DNA of 64,000 nucleotides from Rhipicephalus microplus (Eukaryota; Arthropoda; Arachnida; Ixodida; Ixodidae): positions 76,504,917-76,568,916 of the forward strand of contig NC_134702.1 in assembly GCF_043290135.1 (NCBI RefSeq). The letters are read 5' to 3'. Every line of letters begins with the position of its first letter. The first letter of the stretch is position 1. This document shows positions 1-11,260 of the stretch, piece after piece. The translations under genes were made by a program, and so were the position numbers. The notes below the pieces were generated by a model. It searched no databases, was not told the DNA's origin, and saw only the letters and a list, made by a program, of their open reading frames with translations.

Positions 1-940
1 GCAATGAGGGCAATGAGGCTTATGCTGTCAATAAACGTACTGTAAAATAAGGGTGACGGACAAGTACTGGTTTGCAGCATTCGTAAAGTGATTGACGGGG
101 CCCTCGAGAGTTGCGGGTGCGGGAGCGGGAACCTACGCCTGGACAATTGGTAGTGCTTGCACATTTCGTTGAAAGTGAGGAGGGAATTAAGCTGCTGGAG
201 GCCTTCCCCCAAATTAGAGGCCGAATGCCCGTCATTGTGGGACAGTGCACGTGCGCGGGCATGGGCAGACTCATTTGCATTAGGCATAACAGGGTGGACA
301 TCTTTGCCCTTGTGGGCAGGAAACCAGGTGTTGTGACCATCTATTGCAATGCTATTTGAAATTTTGGTAAGAATAAGGGCCGCCTGCTCACAAACTGACC
401 CCGTCATGAATGCTCGTACAGCAGCAGCCCGAGAGTCAGTGAAATGCGCGTGTGTGTGGGAATAGCTACAGCCGCCTACCACTATTGAGCGGTAGATGGC
501 GTTGTGTTCACGAGAATCGATCACCACTATCATCATCATGGCTACGTGGGTAACACCGGCGGTGATTCCTGGCGCCAAGCCTAGGTGGCGGCATGAGAGA
601 ATGAAGCGAGTCTCTTCGGCTGGTGGTGTTTGGCGCGAAGGGTTATTTGTCTCTCGCAGGGGAACACCGGTTCACGGCACCATGGGCCGTCTGCCGAAGG
701 CCATTGTGGTTTTTCAGGCATCAGTGACACCGCCTTGTTTGTGATATTGTTGAGTGTTGTCACTTGTGTAATATTGTGTAAGGCTATTTAGCGTGTGGAT
801 CACAATGATATATTTCAATTCAGCTGTTGATATCATATATCAAAAGCAGTTAAATAAATGTGAGTTGTTTGGTTTGTTTTGATCGTGTCAACGGCGTCCG
901 TTTACTCCAAGAGCCTGGCGTGCTCCTCGATTCGAGACCT
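1..940. other. Intergenic, no supported gene
   Basis: I see no gene here. Open frames of 60-106 codons lie on both strands but have no recognisable domain, splice context or coding signature. A short (ATC)n run sits near 527-538. Confidence 0.5.
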
Positions 941-1410
941 CACACAACACACGAAAAAGTTCAGTTTACAACAATGCGCATTAATTGCTCTGAAAGCAAG
1001 AATGTTCTTTACGAACTGTGCCACAAATTGTGCAAGGGCGCTTGGTTTGATAAAATTTCAAAGCCATCAACCTTATATCAAATAGATCCGTTTCTACGAT
1101 TTACACCAAATCAAAAGGTCAATACACTATTCAGTCCTGACTACTACACAGTCCACGATTAGGTGTTGCATGCACACTTCACTTCTTATGCCGAATTAAA
1201 CGAACGTCCGCACTATGATCGTGTCGATGCTTTAGTGGAGCGTACCATTATAGAATGTCCGCAATACGATGAACAACACGCTCGATTGAGTGATCGATTT
1301 AATGGCCTCGACAGACGGCTATTCACAATTGAGAAAGTACTCTGACCATGGTCACATTCCGATATTCAATGGCTTCCTGTGAGCGCACTTGGCGACTTTG
1401 AACGGAGACA
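940..1410 (+). pseudogene. Degraded LINE tail (jockey-superfamily RNase H region and C-terminus)
   Basis: This is a broken copy of the C-terminal part of a non-LTR retrotransposon ORF2. The second half (1163-1345) reads VERTIIECPQYDEQHARLSD, which parallels the tail of the better copy at 16.5-17.8 kb (HLICQCPRFASERQKLSD), and the first half contains LYQIDPFLRF, matching LYQINPRLEL there. Stops and frame changes separate the pieces. The 3' side runs into AT-rich sequence with an AATAAA-like stretch near 1700. It is a 5'-truncated fossil with no expected function. Confidence 0.5.
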
Positions 1411-4400
1411 GGTTTATTGAACTGTCTTTAGTCCTTAATACTCCCTGCCATTATTTGTACGCACTTTATCCGCGAAGTGATCACGCTGTATGGACTGTAC
1501 TATGCCCATAGACAGTGCTCATGCGTTATAAGCACTATTATTTACATACGTGTGAACATAGTGCCTCCTGTTGTTTATTTTCTTTTTTTCTTTACTTTTC
1601 GTACCTGTGTGCGTATCTTGTACATTACTGCCTTGATGTGGGGATAGCCGGCTCTAACTTTGCCCACCTCACCATATTTTTTTGCCAGATACAAAGAAAT
1701 AAATGAAAAGACCACAGATGGTGGTCACTTTGTTTGACTAATGCCAGCTTAACAGTTGGAAGTCTGCGTTCGTGTTGTTTTGTGTGTTTTCACACTCGTG
1801 TCCCAGTGATTTCACGCAGTTTAAGAACTTCTAACAGAAATGAACCAACTAGCCCGCCATAACGTCTCACTGGAGAATCAATACCAGCATTATGAGGTCG
1901 AGAGTAAGCCATAGCGGTGACGAACAACGTCCAGTGATTAATCAGCTGAACTGATCAAGACAGGTGGGGTCGAAGCAGCTTACGCGAAACCACAAATGTC
2001 GTAGTCAAGCGAGTAAAGGAGAGTCAATATGGCACAATAAATAGAGCCCCATGTCAAGATTTTGCAACTTATTAAAATGTATCTTCTAACTTCAGGCTTT
2101 AAGCGCGAGGTGCTATTTTTTCAAGTTCGAAAGAATATTTATGTATAGTACCTTTGGCAGAAAAACATAGCTGTCATGCAAAAGATAATTCGCAAGAAAT
2201 TGACATTTTTTCCGTAATTTACGCAATATGATATGAACATATATAATAAGCGTAAGTAGTATGACGTGTGGATTCTGAAAGATTAAAGATTGTGTTCACC
2301 CGTTTTCCCGTGCTTTTTTCAATCGGTTGACAAAATTTCCACGCGAGAAAGCAGTCTACTCCTCTTAAAGGCAGCACTATTTGCAAAGAGGCTTTTCATG
2401 TGGTAGTCAGCAGCCTATATTAGGCTCAGCTGAAAATAACATGTATGTATTGTGTGCGGCCGAACTAGCTGCAGAAAGGCACCTTTGCGCCATAAACGCT
2501 ACAGAAACATGCAGGTGTGCCATAGTCCAAAGTTCTTTATTCAAAACGATAAATTTCACAGGTCAAAGGCGTAATGTACCCGTCTGCAAAACATTTATTT
2601 CCATTGGCGTCAACTGTTTTACTTGAGTGTCAGTTTAAAGTGAGTCGCTTGTCTCTCTTACAGTGCAGGCGTAGCAGAGTGTACCGGGACCACTCTGTTT
2701 TATGTTTTAAACTCCCGCACTTTGGCCTTGCAACAAACGGCCTGCACACTACTCAGTCGTCAGTTGTAATGTTCATCGAATTCTTCCCAAGAGTGCAGTA
2801 GCCCTTCTTGCAAACGCCAGTTCTGTACACTCCCGTTCTTTTTCCTAACTTCTCTATGTTCGATGTACGACTGTACTCCAGCTGAAAGACGAGCAAGAAG
2901 GAAGATGTAATTCATTCATTGCATTCACGTTCTCGCACGCGTAAGTCTTGGCTGAAAAGGTGATGCAGCGCAAATGAGTTATCGAATGTTTCTTTATATT
3001 ACAGAAGAAGATATGTTTCGGGAAAACGCGTCTGTATTCGTTGTTGTCATTGTCGTTAGTTTAATTGTTGTCCTTGTCGTTTTGTCTCTTTATTTTTCTA
3101 AAATGAGTGTATTTTAGTGCAGGGAGAAAAACTCAACCACAAAAAAATTGGAAGCGTATCGACGTGCTTCGTTGCAAATGTCATAGAAAGACGACATTCT
3201 TCTGCCGGCCATGATTTTGTGCCTACCGTCGCATTCTTAGTACACGTAAGAAACACTAGGGTGTTTAGAAACACGTGTGAACGTATTTTCTAGTACAGAA
3301 ACACACCACAGAATACTTACGTATTGATGTTGCGCTTCAGCTATGCTTAATGTTTGCTTTGTGCTTGACAATGTCCGCAAGTACGAACAAAGCCACCAGT
3401 TCAAGATGGCTGGGTCTTCAGCAAGTGCCTGAACTTAGGTCGGGTGGCTTTATCGCGTAACATACAGACAGGCAGACAGACAGAAAAGAAGACATACAGA
3501 CTAAATGTTCTGTCTGGAAGTATCCAAAGAAAGAGGCTATTGTCCTTACAGTCATCCATAAAATGTAGTGTACATGGCGAGTGGCATTTATGAGATGTCT
3601 CCTTCCGGTGTTTTTTTGTTTTCCCGACTGTAAATATCAGCCGCGGTATAGCGCTGCCTAAGTATGTGCTCAAGAATGCACCAACTACCCCAAAGAAGAC
3701 CTCTAATCCGACAAGTATAGCTGATATGGGTAGGCGAGCAGCTGTAAGCGTACGCTATTGTGTTCCAAGTGTTTGGGTATGATTCTTATCATTAGCACAG
3801 CGATGTTAGTCATCTGGAGTCGAGCTTTATTGACAAGAAAACTGGTATTCTCTAGGACAGTACTCCTTTATATCATGTGTCTTTTATTCCTCTCGGTTTA
3901 CTGCACTGTTCCGCATCATGCAGTAACTATTATTGCACCACCACTGTGGCTCGCACGATGACCGACACAGCCTTTTCAACAATCTTCAGAAACCGACACA
4001 GACTGTTCAGCAATGTCAATACACTAATAGCAATACACTCGCATTTACACTTATAAGTCGGCCGAACAATTCTAGTAAGTAATCCTTTATTTCTTCTGTA
4101 ACATTACAGAAAGGTGGCAAGAGCAAAAGGCACCATGACCTCACAGAGGCTCTTGCTCCGTTAACAGATTTGGCTGTAGCGAATTAAATATTTGCACGAT
4201 AAAGGCATGCCATACGTTATCATCTTACAATATAATACAATAAAGCAGCATATGACGTGAGCCGATAACATATATACAAAAGTTGAAAACATTGTGCGAT
4301 TCAAGTTGTTCGTCACTAACATCAGTAGCACTCCATTAGCAGCCCACTTGAGACGACTAGGAGGATTGAAAGGAAGCCAGCTGTATTCAATCTTTTTAAT

Positions 4401-5552
4401 TAACATTGATTTCAACAAATTCTTAGTGCGTTCGGTCAATTCTGGATGATTTAGCAATGCCGGGATCTGACAACTAATGGGCTGTCTGCCATAATGACTC
4501 CTTGTCCGCGTGGTTCGAATTAGTGTCTTACACAGCAGATATTGAGCGTGCTCTTATGGCTCATATGCGATGGGCAGTTTATTAGTTTTTTGTGTCGTAA
4601 TAATTTATAATAGTACAACAACAGTATACTCCGTATGATGGAAAGCCTTTTTTTTTCAAGGGTCGTTTCTTTTTCTTTCTTAGAAAGCTAGAAATTTTTC
4701 TACGGATCATGAGAGTACTATAGCCTTTTGTAACGCTAAGAGTTTCCTTTTTCGTGAATGTTTTCTTGTTCTTTGCTCATAATAGTATTTCCTTGTTTTG
4801 GCATCGACGGAAGACTGTTGTATGCGTGCGCTGCCCGTGTATTCAACTAACACCCATCGGACGATTCAAAGCTTGAGTGCTATCACGGTGACGACAAATA
4901 TGCCCGCTTATGCCCTCTCATCCAAAGGTATATAGCTTGAAACTTAGATGTCCGAGTCCTAATTGGCCCAAGCGGGGAATGTTCCATTAACGCCAGGCTT
5001 GCACGAACGAAAAGTAACGGTAGTTCCTTATAAAACAGGAATAATTATTATAAAATGCTCAACCAAAATATTCTAGTTTATTCTATAGTATTCAACAAGA
5101 TTTTGCTACGCCTCGTGTTATTGGTGAATTACCTGAATTAGACCGGAACATTTACTAACTGAAAATGCACGCTTCCGATCAGCAGTCGCATGAAGCTTGT
5201 TCTGTACAGCATGTGAAAATTGAACAGCTCACCAAGCATTTGACACCATCCGCACGATGTTCGAACACGGTGTAGCCGCATTCAACCTGGCAGGAAGCCG
5301 CCACGATCAGCTGTAATAACAAAGCAAGCTCTCACATGTGTAAGTGCAATGTATGTACTTTTGTGGCTGAAGAAACTTTCGCTCACGCGGCACGCTCCTC
5401 AAGTAACCGTTTTTGCTAGCAAATCCGATGTCAAAGTTAGTAATTTGCACTGAAGTTTCGCCTGCCCAATTTTTTTTAATCAGGCATCACGTAATTTTCA
5501 GCCAACAATTCGTTTTTCTCGTTTTGGTAACGTATAACATGAAAATTACTGT
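1411..5552. other. Intergenic, AT-rich, no supported gene
   Basis: About 4 kb without a feature I can defend. There is a short degenerate GACA repeat around 3462-3510. A minus-strand open frame at 4161-4457 (98 codons) has no domain or convincing splice sites. I see no SINE core here. Confidence 0.5.
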
Positions 5553-5678
5553 ATGCGACTATCTTCACTATTGTTCCTTGATGTGCGAGGCGTATATGAT
5601 AACGTCTTACATGAGGCGACTCTCGATTTATTTGTGGCAGTTGGCCCCGGTGGCCGAGTTTGTGTGTGGGGGGGGGGG

Positions 5679-5723
<45 letters not shown>

Positions 5724-5950
5724 GGTGGGTGCGCGTGTGTGTGTGGGGGGGTGCGTGTGTGTGTGTGTGTGGGTGCGCGTGTGTGTGTGTGTGTCTGTGT
5801 GTGGATTGCAATTTATCTGGCTGCAAGGTCCCTCTGTGTTAACAGATGGTGGCCCACCTGCACGACAATATACCTCCATGGACATCCCTCAAGTCAGAAT
5901 GCACAGCCCCACGCTATTCAACCAGACACTTGTTGGTCTAGCTACGTGCT
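5553..5950 (+). pseudogene. 5' part of a degraded jockey-superfamily LINE reverse transcriptase
   Basis: Reverse transcriptase finger/palm remnant. Frame 1 reads LLFLDVRGVYDNVLHEATLD (5562-5621), the usual 'FLDI.GAYD.V' motif carrying the first catalytic aspartate. After a GT microsatellite another frame reads SPTLFNQTLVGLATCLPT (5908-5961), the 'GVPQGGVLSPTLFN' box with the glycines lost. The sequence continues at 9388, where IYADDICVWTSA supplies the YADD catalytic box, so this is the left half of one element split by the RTE insertion. It is 5' truncated near 5553. Confidence 0.7.
5664..5803 (+). repeat. Imperfect (GT)n microsatellite
   Basis: About 140 bp of GT repeats with a starting G run and embedded GGGTGGGTGGG blocks. 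It lies inside the fossil reverse transcriptase frame, so it grew within, or was inserted into, the dead LINE. The long C/V/G 'protein' read through it is an artefact. Confidence 0.9.
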
Positions 5951-5992
5951 TGCCAACTATCATCATCATCATCATCATCATCATCAGCCTGA

Positions 5993-7200
5993 CTACGTCC
6001 ACTGCAGGACAAAGGCCTCTCCCATGTTCCGCCAGTTAACCCGGTTCTGTGCTTGCTGCTGCCAATTTATACCCGCAAACTTCTTAATCTCATCTGCCCA
6101 CCTAACCTTCTGTCTCCCCCTAACCCGCTTCCCTTCTCTGGGAATCCAGTCAGTTACCCTTAATGACCAGCGGTTATCCTGTCTACGCGCTACATGCCCT
6201 GCCCATGTCCATTTCTTCTTCTTGATTTCAGCTATGATATCCTTAACCCCCGTTTGTTCCCTAATCCACTCTGCTCTCTTCTTGTCTCTTAAGGTTACAC
6301 CTACCATTTTTCTTTCCATTGCTCGCTGCATCGTCCTCAATTTAAGCTGAACCCTCTTTTTAAGTCTCCAGGTTTCTGCTCCGTAGCTAAGTACCAGCAA
6401 GATACAGCTGTTATATACCTTCCTCTTGAGGGATAGTGGCAAACTACCTGTCATAATTTGAGAGTGCTTGCCAAATGTGCTCCACCCCATTCTTATTCTT
6501 CTAGTTACTTCAGTCTCGTGGTTCGGCTCTGCGGTTATTACCTGCCCTAAGTAGATGTAGTTTTTTACAACTTCAAGTGCACTATTACCTATCTCGAAGC
6601 GCTGCTCCTTGCCGAGGTTGTTGTACATTACTTTCGTTTTCTGCAGATTAATTTTAAGACCCACCTTTCTGCTCTCCTTGTCTAGCTCCGTAATCATGAG
6701 TTGCAATTCGTCCCCCGAGTTACTCAGCAATGCAATGTCATCGGCGAAGCGCAGGTTACTAAGGTATTCTCCATTGACTCTTATCCCTAACTGTTCCCAT
6801 TCTAGGCTTCTGAAAACCTCCTGTAAGCACGCGGTAAATAGCATTGGGGAAATTGTGTCCCCCTGCCTTACACCCTTCTTGATTGGTATTCTGTTGCTTT
6901 CTTTATTAAGCACTATGGTAGCAGTTGATCCCCTGTAGATTTCTTTCAGAATGTTTATATATACTTCATCTACACCCTGATTCCGCAGTGTTTGCATGAC
7001 GGCTGATATTTCTACTGAATCAAACGCTTTCTCGTAATCTATGAAGGCTATGTATAGGGGTTGGTTATACTCTGAGCATTTCTCTATTACCTGATTGATA
7101 GTATGAATGTGGTCAATTGTTGAGTAGCCTGTTCGAAATCCTGCTTGTTCCTTTGGTTGATTGAATTCTAATGTTTTCTTTACTCTGTTAGCAATTACCT
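5993..7200 (-). CDS. RTE ORF continued: reverse transcriptase core and C-terminus
   Basis: Continuation of the RTE polymerase after the frameshift near 7200. It opens with YKLFTKVIANRVKKTLEF, then AGFRTGYSTIDHI and AFIDYEKAFDSVE (first catalytic Asp), GVRQGDTISPMLFTACLQ (fingers/palm box) and LRFADDIALLS (FADD catalytic pair), followed by thumb and C-terminal sequence with WAGHVARRQDNRW. It ends at the element's conserved 3' end, just before the trinucleotide tail. Only the one frameshift separates it from the endonuclease part, so the element was recently intact. It would act with the upstream part in target-primed reverse transcription. Confidence 0.85.
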
Positions 7201-9018
7201 TTGTAAATAGCTTGTATACAGCAAGCTGATCGGCCTGTAATTCTTCAAGTCCTTGTCATCTCCTTTCTTATGTATTAAGATGACGTTAGCGTTCTTCCAA
7301 GACTCTGGTACTCTTCCCGTCAGGAGACACCTCGTAAACAGGGTGGCTAGTTTTTCTAACACAATCTGCCCTCCATCTTTCAGCAGATCTGATGTTACCT
7401 GATCCTCACCAGCAGCTTTGCCCTTTTGCATGCTCTCCAAAGCTTTCCTGACTTCTTCTATCATTACTGGTGGGGTGTAATCTGGGTTACTGCTAGTTCT
7501 TATAGTATTAAGGCCGTGGTTGTCACGGCTACTGTACAGATCTCTGTAAAACTCCTCTGCTATATTAACTATCCTATCCATATTGGTAGTTATTTTGCCT
7601 TCTTTGTCCCTTAGTGCATACATCCGACTTTTGCCTATCCCAAGTTTCCTCTTCAATGCTTTGACACTTCCTCCGTTTTTCAGAGCGTGTTCAATTCTCT
7701 CCATGTTATACCTTCTTACATCGCATACCTTACGTCTATTAATCAACTTCGAAAGCTCTGCCAGTTCTATTTTGTCTGTTGTACTTGACACTTTCATGAT
7801 TTGACGCTTCTTAATTAGGTTCTTCGTTTCCTGGGAAAGCTTGCCAGTGTCTTGTCTAACTACCCTGCCTCCAACTTCCACTGCACACTCCGTAATGATA
7901 CTCGTTAGATTATCATTCATTGTATCTACGCTAAGGTTCGTTTCCTCACTAAGAGCCGAGTACCTGTTCTGCAGCGACACTCTGAATTCCTGTACTTTCC
8001 CTCTCAGTGCTAGCTGATTGATTGGCTTCTTGCGTATCAGTTTCTGTCGTTCCTTCTTCAAGTCTAGGTGAATTCGAGACCGTACCATTCTATGGTCACT
8101 GCATCGTACCTTGCCAATCACTTCCACATCCTGCACTATTCCAGGTTGTGCACTCATTATAAAGTCTATTTCGTTCCTATTTCCGCCATTAGGGCTCCTC
8201 CATGTCCACTTGCGGTTTTCTCGTTTTCGGTAGAAGGTATTCAAAATCCGTAAATTATTGCGTTCTGCGAATTCTACTAGTAGCTCTCCTCTGGCGTTTT
8301 TAGTACCGATGCCATAATCTCCTACTGCCTGGTCTCCAGCCTGCTGCTTCCCTACCTTTGCATTAAAGTCGCCCATCACTATAGTATACTGTGTTTTTAC
8401 CTTACTCATTGCCGATTCCACGTCTTCATAGAAGCTTTCAACTGAAGCGTCATCATGGCTGGATGTAGGCGCGTAAGCCTGTACCACCTTCATCTTGTAT
8501 CTTTTATTCAGTTTAATTACAATACCTACCACCCTTTCATTAATGCTATAGTATTCCTCTATGTTGCCAGCTATGTTTCTGTGAATTAGGAACCCCACTC
8601 CCAGTTCTCTTCTGTCTGCCAAGCCCCTGTAGCAAAGGACGTGCCCATTCTGTAGCACCGTATAGGCCTCATCTGTCCTCCTAACCTCACTGAGCCCTAT
8701 TATATCCCATTTAACACCCTCTAGCTCCTCGAATAGTACAGCTAGATTTCCCTCACTAGATAAGGTTCTAGCATTAAACGTTGCCAAGTTCAGGTTCCAA
8801 TGGCGGCCTGTCCGGATCCAGAGATTCTTAGCACCCTCTGCTGCGTTGCAGATCTGACCGCCGCCATGGTCAGTTGCTTCGCAGCTGCTGGGGACTGAGG
8901 GCCGTGAGTTATTTGACGTAAGCATGTGGGAGGTAGTGGCCAGATACTGCACCAGGGTGGCCAGTCCTTCTCTGGTGAGGGAGTGCGTTCTCGGCGGTGT
9001 TTGCCGGTGAGGCCGCAC
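7195..9018 (-). CDS. RTE ORF: AP endonuclease and N-terminal reverse transcriptase
   Basis: 607 codons encoding the first two thirds of the RTE polyprotein. The endonuclease domain (about residues 75-320) shows NLATFNARTLSS, GLSEVRR, VMGDFNAKVG and SDHRMVRSRI, the metal-binding and catalytic boxes of the exonuclease-endonuclease-phosphatase fold that nicks target DNA. A linker leads into reverse transcriptase motif 1 (KNYRPISLLY). The frame ends early at 7195 because a small deletion after 'RPISLL' shifts the frame; the next frame resumes at once with YKLFTKV. The start is uncertain: MRPHRQTPPR at 9018 lies within the repeated 5' region. Relatives appear in databases as craniofacial development protein 2-like proteins. 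Confidence 0.85.
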   Translation of the reverse strand: MRPHRQTPPRTHSLTREGLATLVQYLATTSHMLTSNNSRPSVPSSCEATDHGGGQICNAAEGAKNLWIRTGRHWNLNLATFNARTLSSEGNLAVLFEELEGVKWDIIGLSEVRRTDEAYTVLQNGHVLCYRGLADRRELGVGFLIHRNIAGNIEEYYSINERVVGIVIKLNKRYKMKVVQAYAPTSSHDDASVESFYEDVESAMSKVKTQYTIVMGDFNAKVGKQQAGDQAVGDYGIGTKNARGELLVEFAERNNLRILNTFYRKRENRKWTWRSPNGGNRNEIDFIMSAQPGIVQDVEVIGKVRCSDHRMVRSRIHLDLKKERQKLIRKKPINQLALRGKVQEFRVSLQNRYSALSEETNLSVDTMNDNLTSIITECAVEVGGRVVRQDTGKLSQETKNLIKKRQIMKVSSTTDKIELAELSKLINRRKVCDVRRYNMERIEHALKNGGSVKALKRKLGIGKSRMYALRDKEGKITTNMDRIVNIAEEFYRDLYSSRDNHGLNTIRTSSNPDYTPPVMIEEVRKALESMQKGKAAGEDQVTSDLLKDGGQIVLEKLATLFTRCLLTGRVPESWKNANVILIHKKGDDKDLKNYRPISLLYTSYLQR

Positions 9019-9387
9019 CCCAGGCCTCTTAATGCAGTTCCATCAACACGCGGATTTTTTTTTAATCCGGTTGGGAACTGCGCGGTACCGGGATTTGAAC
9101 CACGGACCTCTTGCATGCGAGGCGGATGCTCTAACCACTACGCCATCACCGCAACTCATGACAGCCTGTAGTCCAGAGATTCTTAGCACCCTCTGCTGCG
9201 TTGCAGATCTGATCGCCGCCATGGTCAGTTGCTTCGCAGCTGCTGGGAACTGAGGGCCGTGAGTTATTTGACGTATGCATGTAGGAGGTAGTGGCCAGAT
9301 ACTGCACCAGGGTGGCCAATCCTTCTCTGGTGAGGGAGTGCGTTCCCGGCGGTGGTTACCGGTGAGGCCGCACCCCAGGCCTCTTAA
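8818..9387 (-). repeat. Tandem 5'-end repeat of the RTE, about 355-bp period
   Basis: A block of about 215 bp at 8818-9034 recurs with few changes at 9173-9387. The second copy ends exactly at the target duplication. Between them lies a tRNA-like segment (about 9035-9165). In element sense the order is block, tRNA-like segment, block, ORF. This resembles the tandem promoter monomers at the 5' ends of some mammalian LINEs, but I have no evidence of promoter activity. Confidence 0.8.
9060..9158 (-). repeat. tRNA-Ala-like segment inside the RTE 5' region
   Basis: In element sense it reads gatggcgtagtggttagagc (box A-like), then a degenerate anticodon arm aligned with tRNA-Ala (loop ctcgcat, putative anticodon CGC), then ggttcaaatccc (a good box B). 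The anticodon stem has mismatches, so it is not a working tRNA gene. An oligo-A run and a hairpin-forming end follow. It may be a captured SINE head or an internal RNA polymerase III promoter. Confidence 0.65.
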
Positions 9388-11260
9388 TGCCAACTATCAA
9401 TGAGATTTAAATATACGCAGATGACATCTGCGTCTGGACTTCGGCAATCACATGTACTCAGATACGAGCGTGGCTTCAAAGAGCTGCAACTTTGACAGGG
9501 AGCTATTTGTGCAAACAAGGCCTGAGCATATAACCAGGAAAATGCGCACTAGTGGCCTTCACTCGGAGACCAATGACGTCTTATGTCATCTCAATTAACG
9601 GGTGGTTCATTTGTTGCGCCAGAACTCACAGGTTTCTTGGCGTAATCATTAACAACGACCTCTGCTGCAGCCCTGACTTGGCCTACACGAAGCAGCGTTT
9701 GACGGCAATTTCTCAGCTGTTCATGTTCTTGGCAGGAAAGATGTGAGGTATGTCAGTAGATACGACGCTGAAACTCTACAGAGCGCCGTTCCTCGGTTTT
9801 CTGAGATATAGCCCGCCTGTACTGAGCACTACTTGCAAAAGAAATATGAGCGTTCTGCATGTGGTTCAGGCACAAACACTCTGAATGAACCTTCAGTTGC
9901 ACAGATGGATACGTCAACAGAGAGAACTATTGCTAATGCTCATGACCGTTCAGTGCAAGCTCACTATATGGTAAAAATTCTGAGAACGCACGTCAGAGCT
10001 TTTGTACGTGCTTCCTGTCATCACTTAGCCACACTGCCTTCAACAGACGCCTAGCGTCGTCACTGCTGCTCTGTAGCAGCGCGCTCGCTTCCTTTGAAGG
10101 AGCGAGCACGTGCCTCTAGACTGGCCATGGCAACGTTCCTCAAAACTAATGCCAGTGCAACAACTAATTTCCCTCGGACTTCACCATGACATCTAAGCAA
10201 TCGATGCCTTAATGTTGCCTTGTTCGATCCACAGTATACATCTCAGTGTACCAGAAATCTGGGAAAGATCTGAGCTGTCTTCGCCTGTGCCGAAGCAACT
10301 GCTTCGAATTCTTTTGCGCGAGAGGTATGCGGACAGTATACATATCTATACTGATGGTTCCCCAAACTTTCACTTTTCGCCCAATGCAGTGGTTGTCCCA
10401 GCAAGATCTAGTACCATCAGCTTTAGGTCTTACCAACCCATGGTGTCAACAGCTGCGGAACTCGCTGCTCTGCACGCTGCACTTCGTTTGGCCAATAGGG
10501 AACCGCCTCAACAGTGGTCGATGTTTACCGACTCCAAGGCAGCCCTTCAAACGATACTATCGGCACTGCGTAGCGTGCCATGCAAATAACTCGCATTTTA
10601 TATTCCGCAACTTCATTATATATAGCATGAGAAAGCCACGTGACGTTTCAGTGGCTTCCAAGTAACTGCGGCGTCACAGGAAACGAAAACGCTGATAATT
10701 CCGCTCCGGCTGCTCTTCACGGCTTAGATAAGGACACCATACCTCTTTCAAGATCTCACGAGACCAGCAGTCTTCGATGGCTTGCACAGGCGGTCACGCG
10801 ATCTCTATGGTGCCCACCAAGCTGACAGACCAACCGGACCAACCATTAGCACCACTGGCACTTTTTGATGTATTTATATGCCAAGTAGACTCTACCGAAG
10901 ACACGCCACGTTGCCACGTTTAAGGTCATGTGTGGCATTTACGAAATCGTTTTTCTCCCGCATTGAAGTGACCAACAATGCTCTCTGCGATGCCTGTAGT
11001 CACGACGAGATGCTACATCATATCATGTGTGACTACCCGGTTTATAATCTTCCGAAGAATTCATTGGCGTCCAGTATAGACCGTCCTGACACTAGACAAG
11101 TGTCTGTCGAATCAGTTCTTTCATGTCGTTCGTTAACGACATTGCAGTGGAAGACGACCAAGGAACTTCTGAAGTTTTTTGCGAAACACGAACCTGGAAA
11201 AGCGACTGTGATAGTGATGTCACGTTCAACGCCAGATTGATGAACTCTTGCTGACAAAGT
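9388..11260 (+). pseudogene. 3' part of the degraded LINE: YADD box, RNase H, C-terminal Cys region
   Basis: Second half of the LINE that begins at 5553. Reading order: IYADDICVWTSA (reverse transcriptase catalytic box, about 9410), HRFLGVII and AYTKQRLTAISQLF (9610-9720), IYTDGSPN (RNase H first Asp, about 10340), STAAELAALHAALRLAN (RNase H Glu), FTDSKAALQTI (third acidic residue), FQWLPSNCGVTGNENAD (RNase H last box, about 10645), then SCVAFTKSFFSRIEV and the C-terminal CDACSHDEMLHHIMCDYP region. Several frameshifts and stops make it dead. A 3' region with the family's 'gtgtagggtagaaaaccggtt' type signature (one base past a 20-base core) follows near 11353. Confidence 0.8.

Larger units (their letters stand above)
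5963..9387 (-). mobile_element. RTE-type non-LTR retrotransposon, nearly complete
   Basis: An about 3.4-kb element read right to left. It has a duplicated 5' region (8818-9387), an AP-endonuclease plus reverse transcriptase frame (9018 to about 5993) with one frameshift, and a 3' end in a trinucleotide repeat, (ATC)n on the plus strand at 5959-5985, which is typical of RTE tails. It is flanked by a perfect 12-bp target duplication tgccaactatca (5951-5962 and 9388-9399). It sits in the older LINE, and joining the two flanks restores that LINE's reading order. Few disabling changes suggest a recent insertion. Confidence 0.9.

Noticed and set aside
3462..3510. CRISPR-like or tandem array (GACA repeats)
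   Set aside because: Short, imperfect simple repeat without spacers; CRISPR is not expected in an animal genome.
5413..6350. Long plus-strand frames rich in C, V and G, and the minus-strand H/T frames opposite
   Set aside because: They read through the (GT)n tract and two different dead LINEs; the composition is that of a microsatellite, not of a protein.
9060..9158. A functional tRNA-Ala gene
   Set aside because: The anticodon stem has mismatches, the acceptor arms do not pair well, and the segment is part of the RTE leader.
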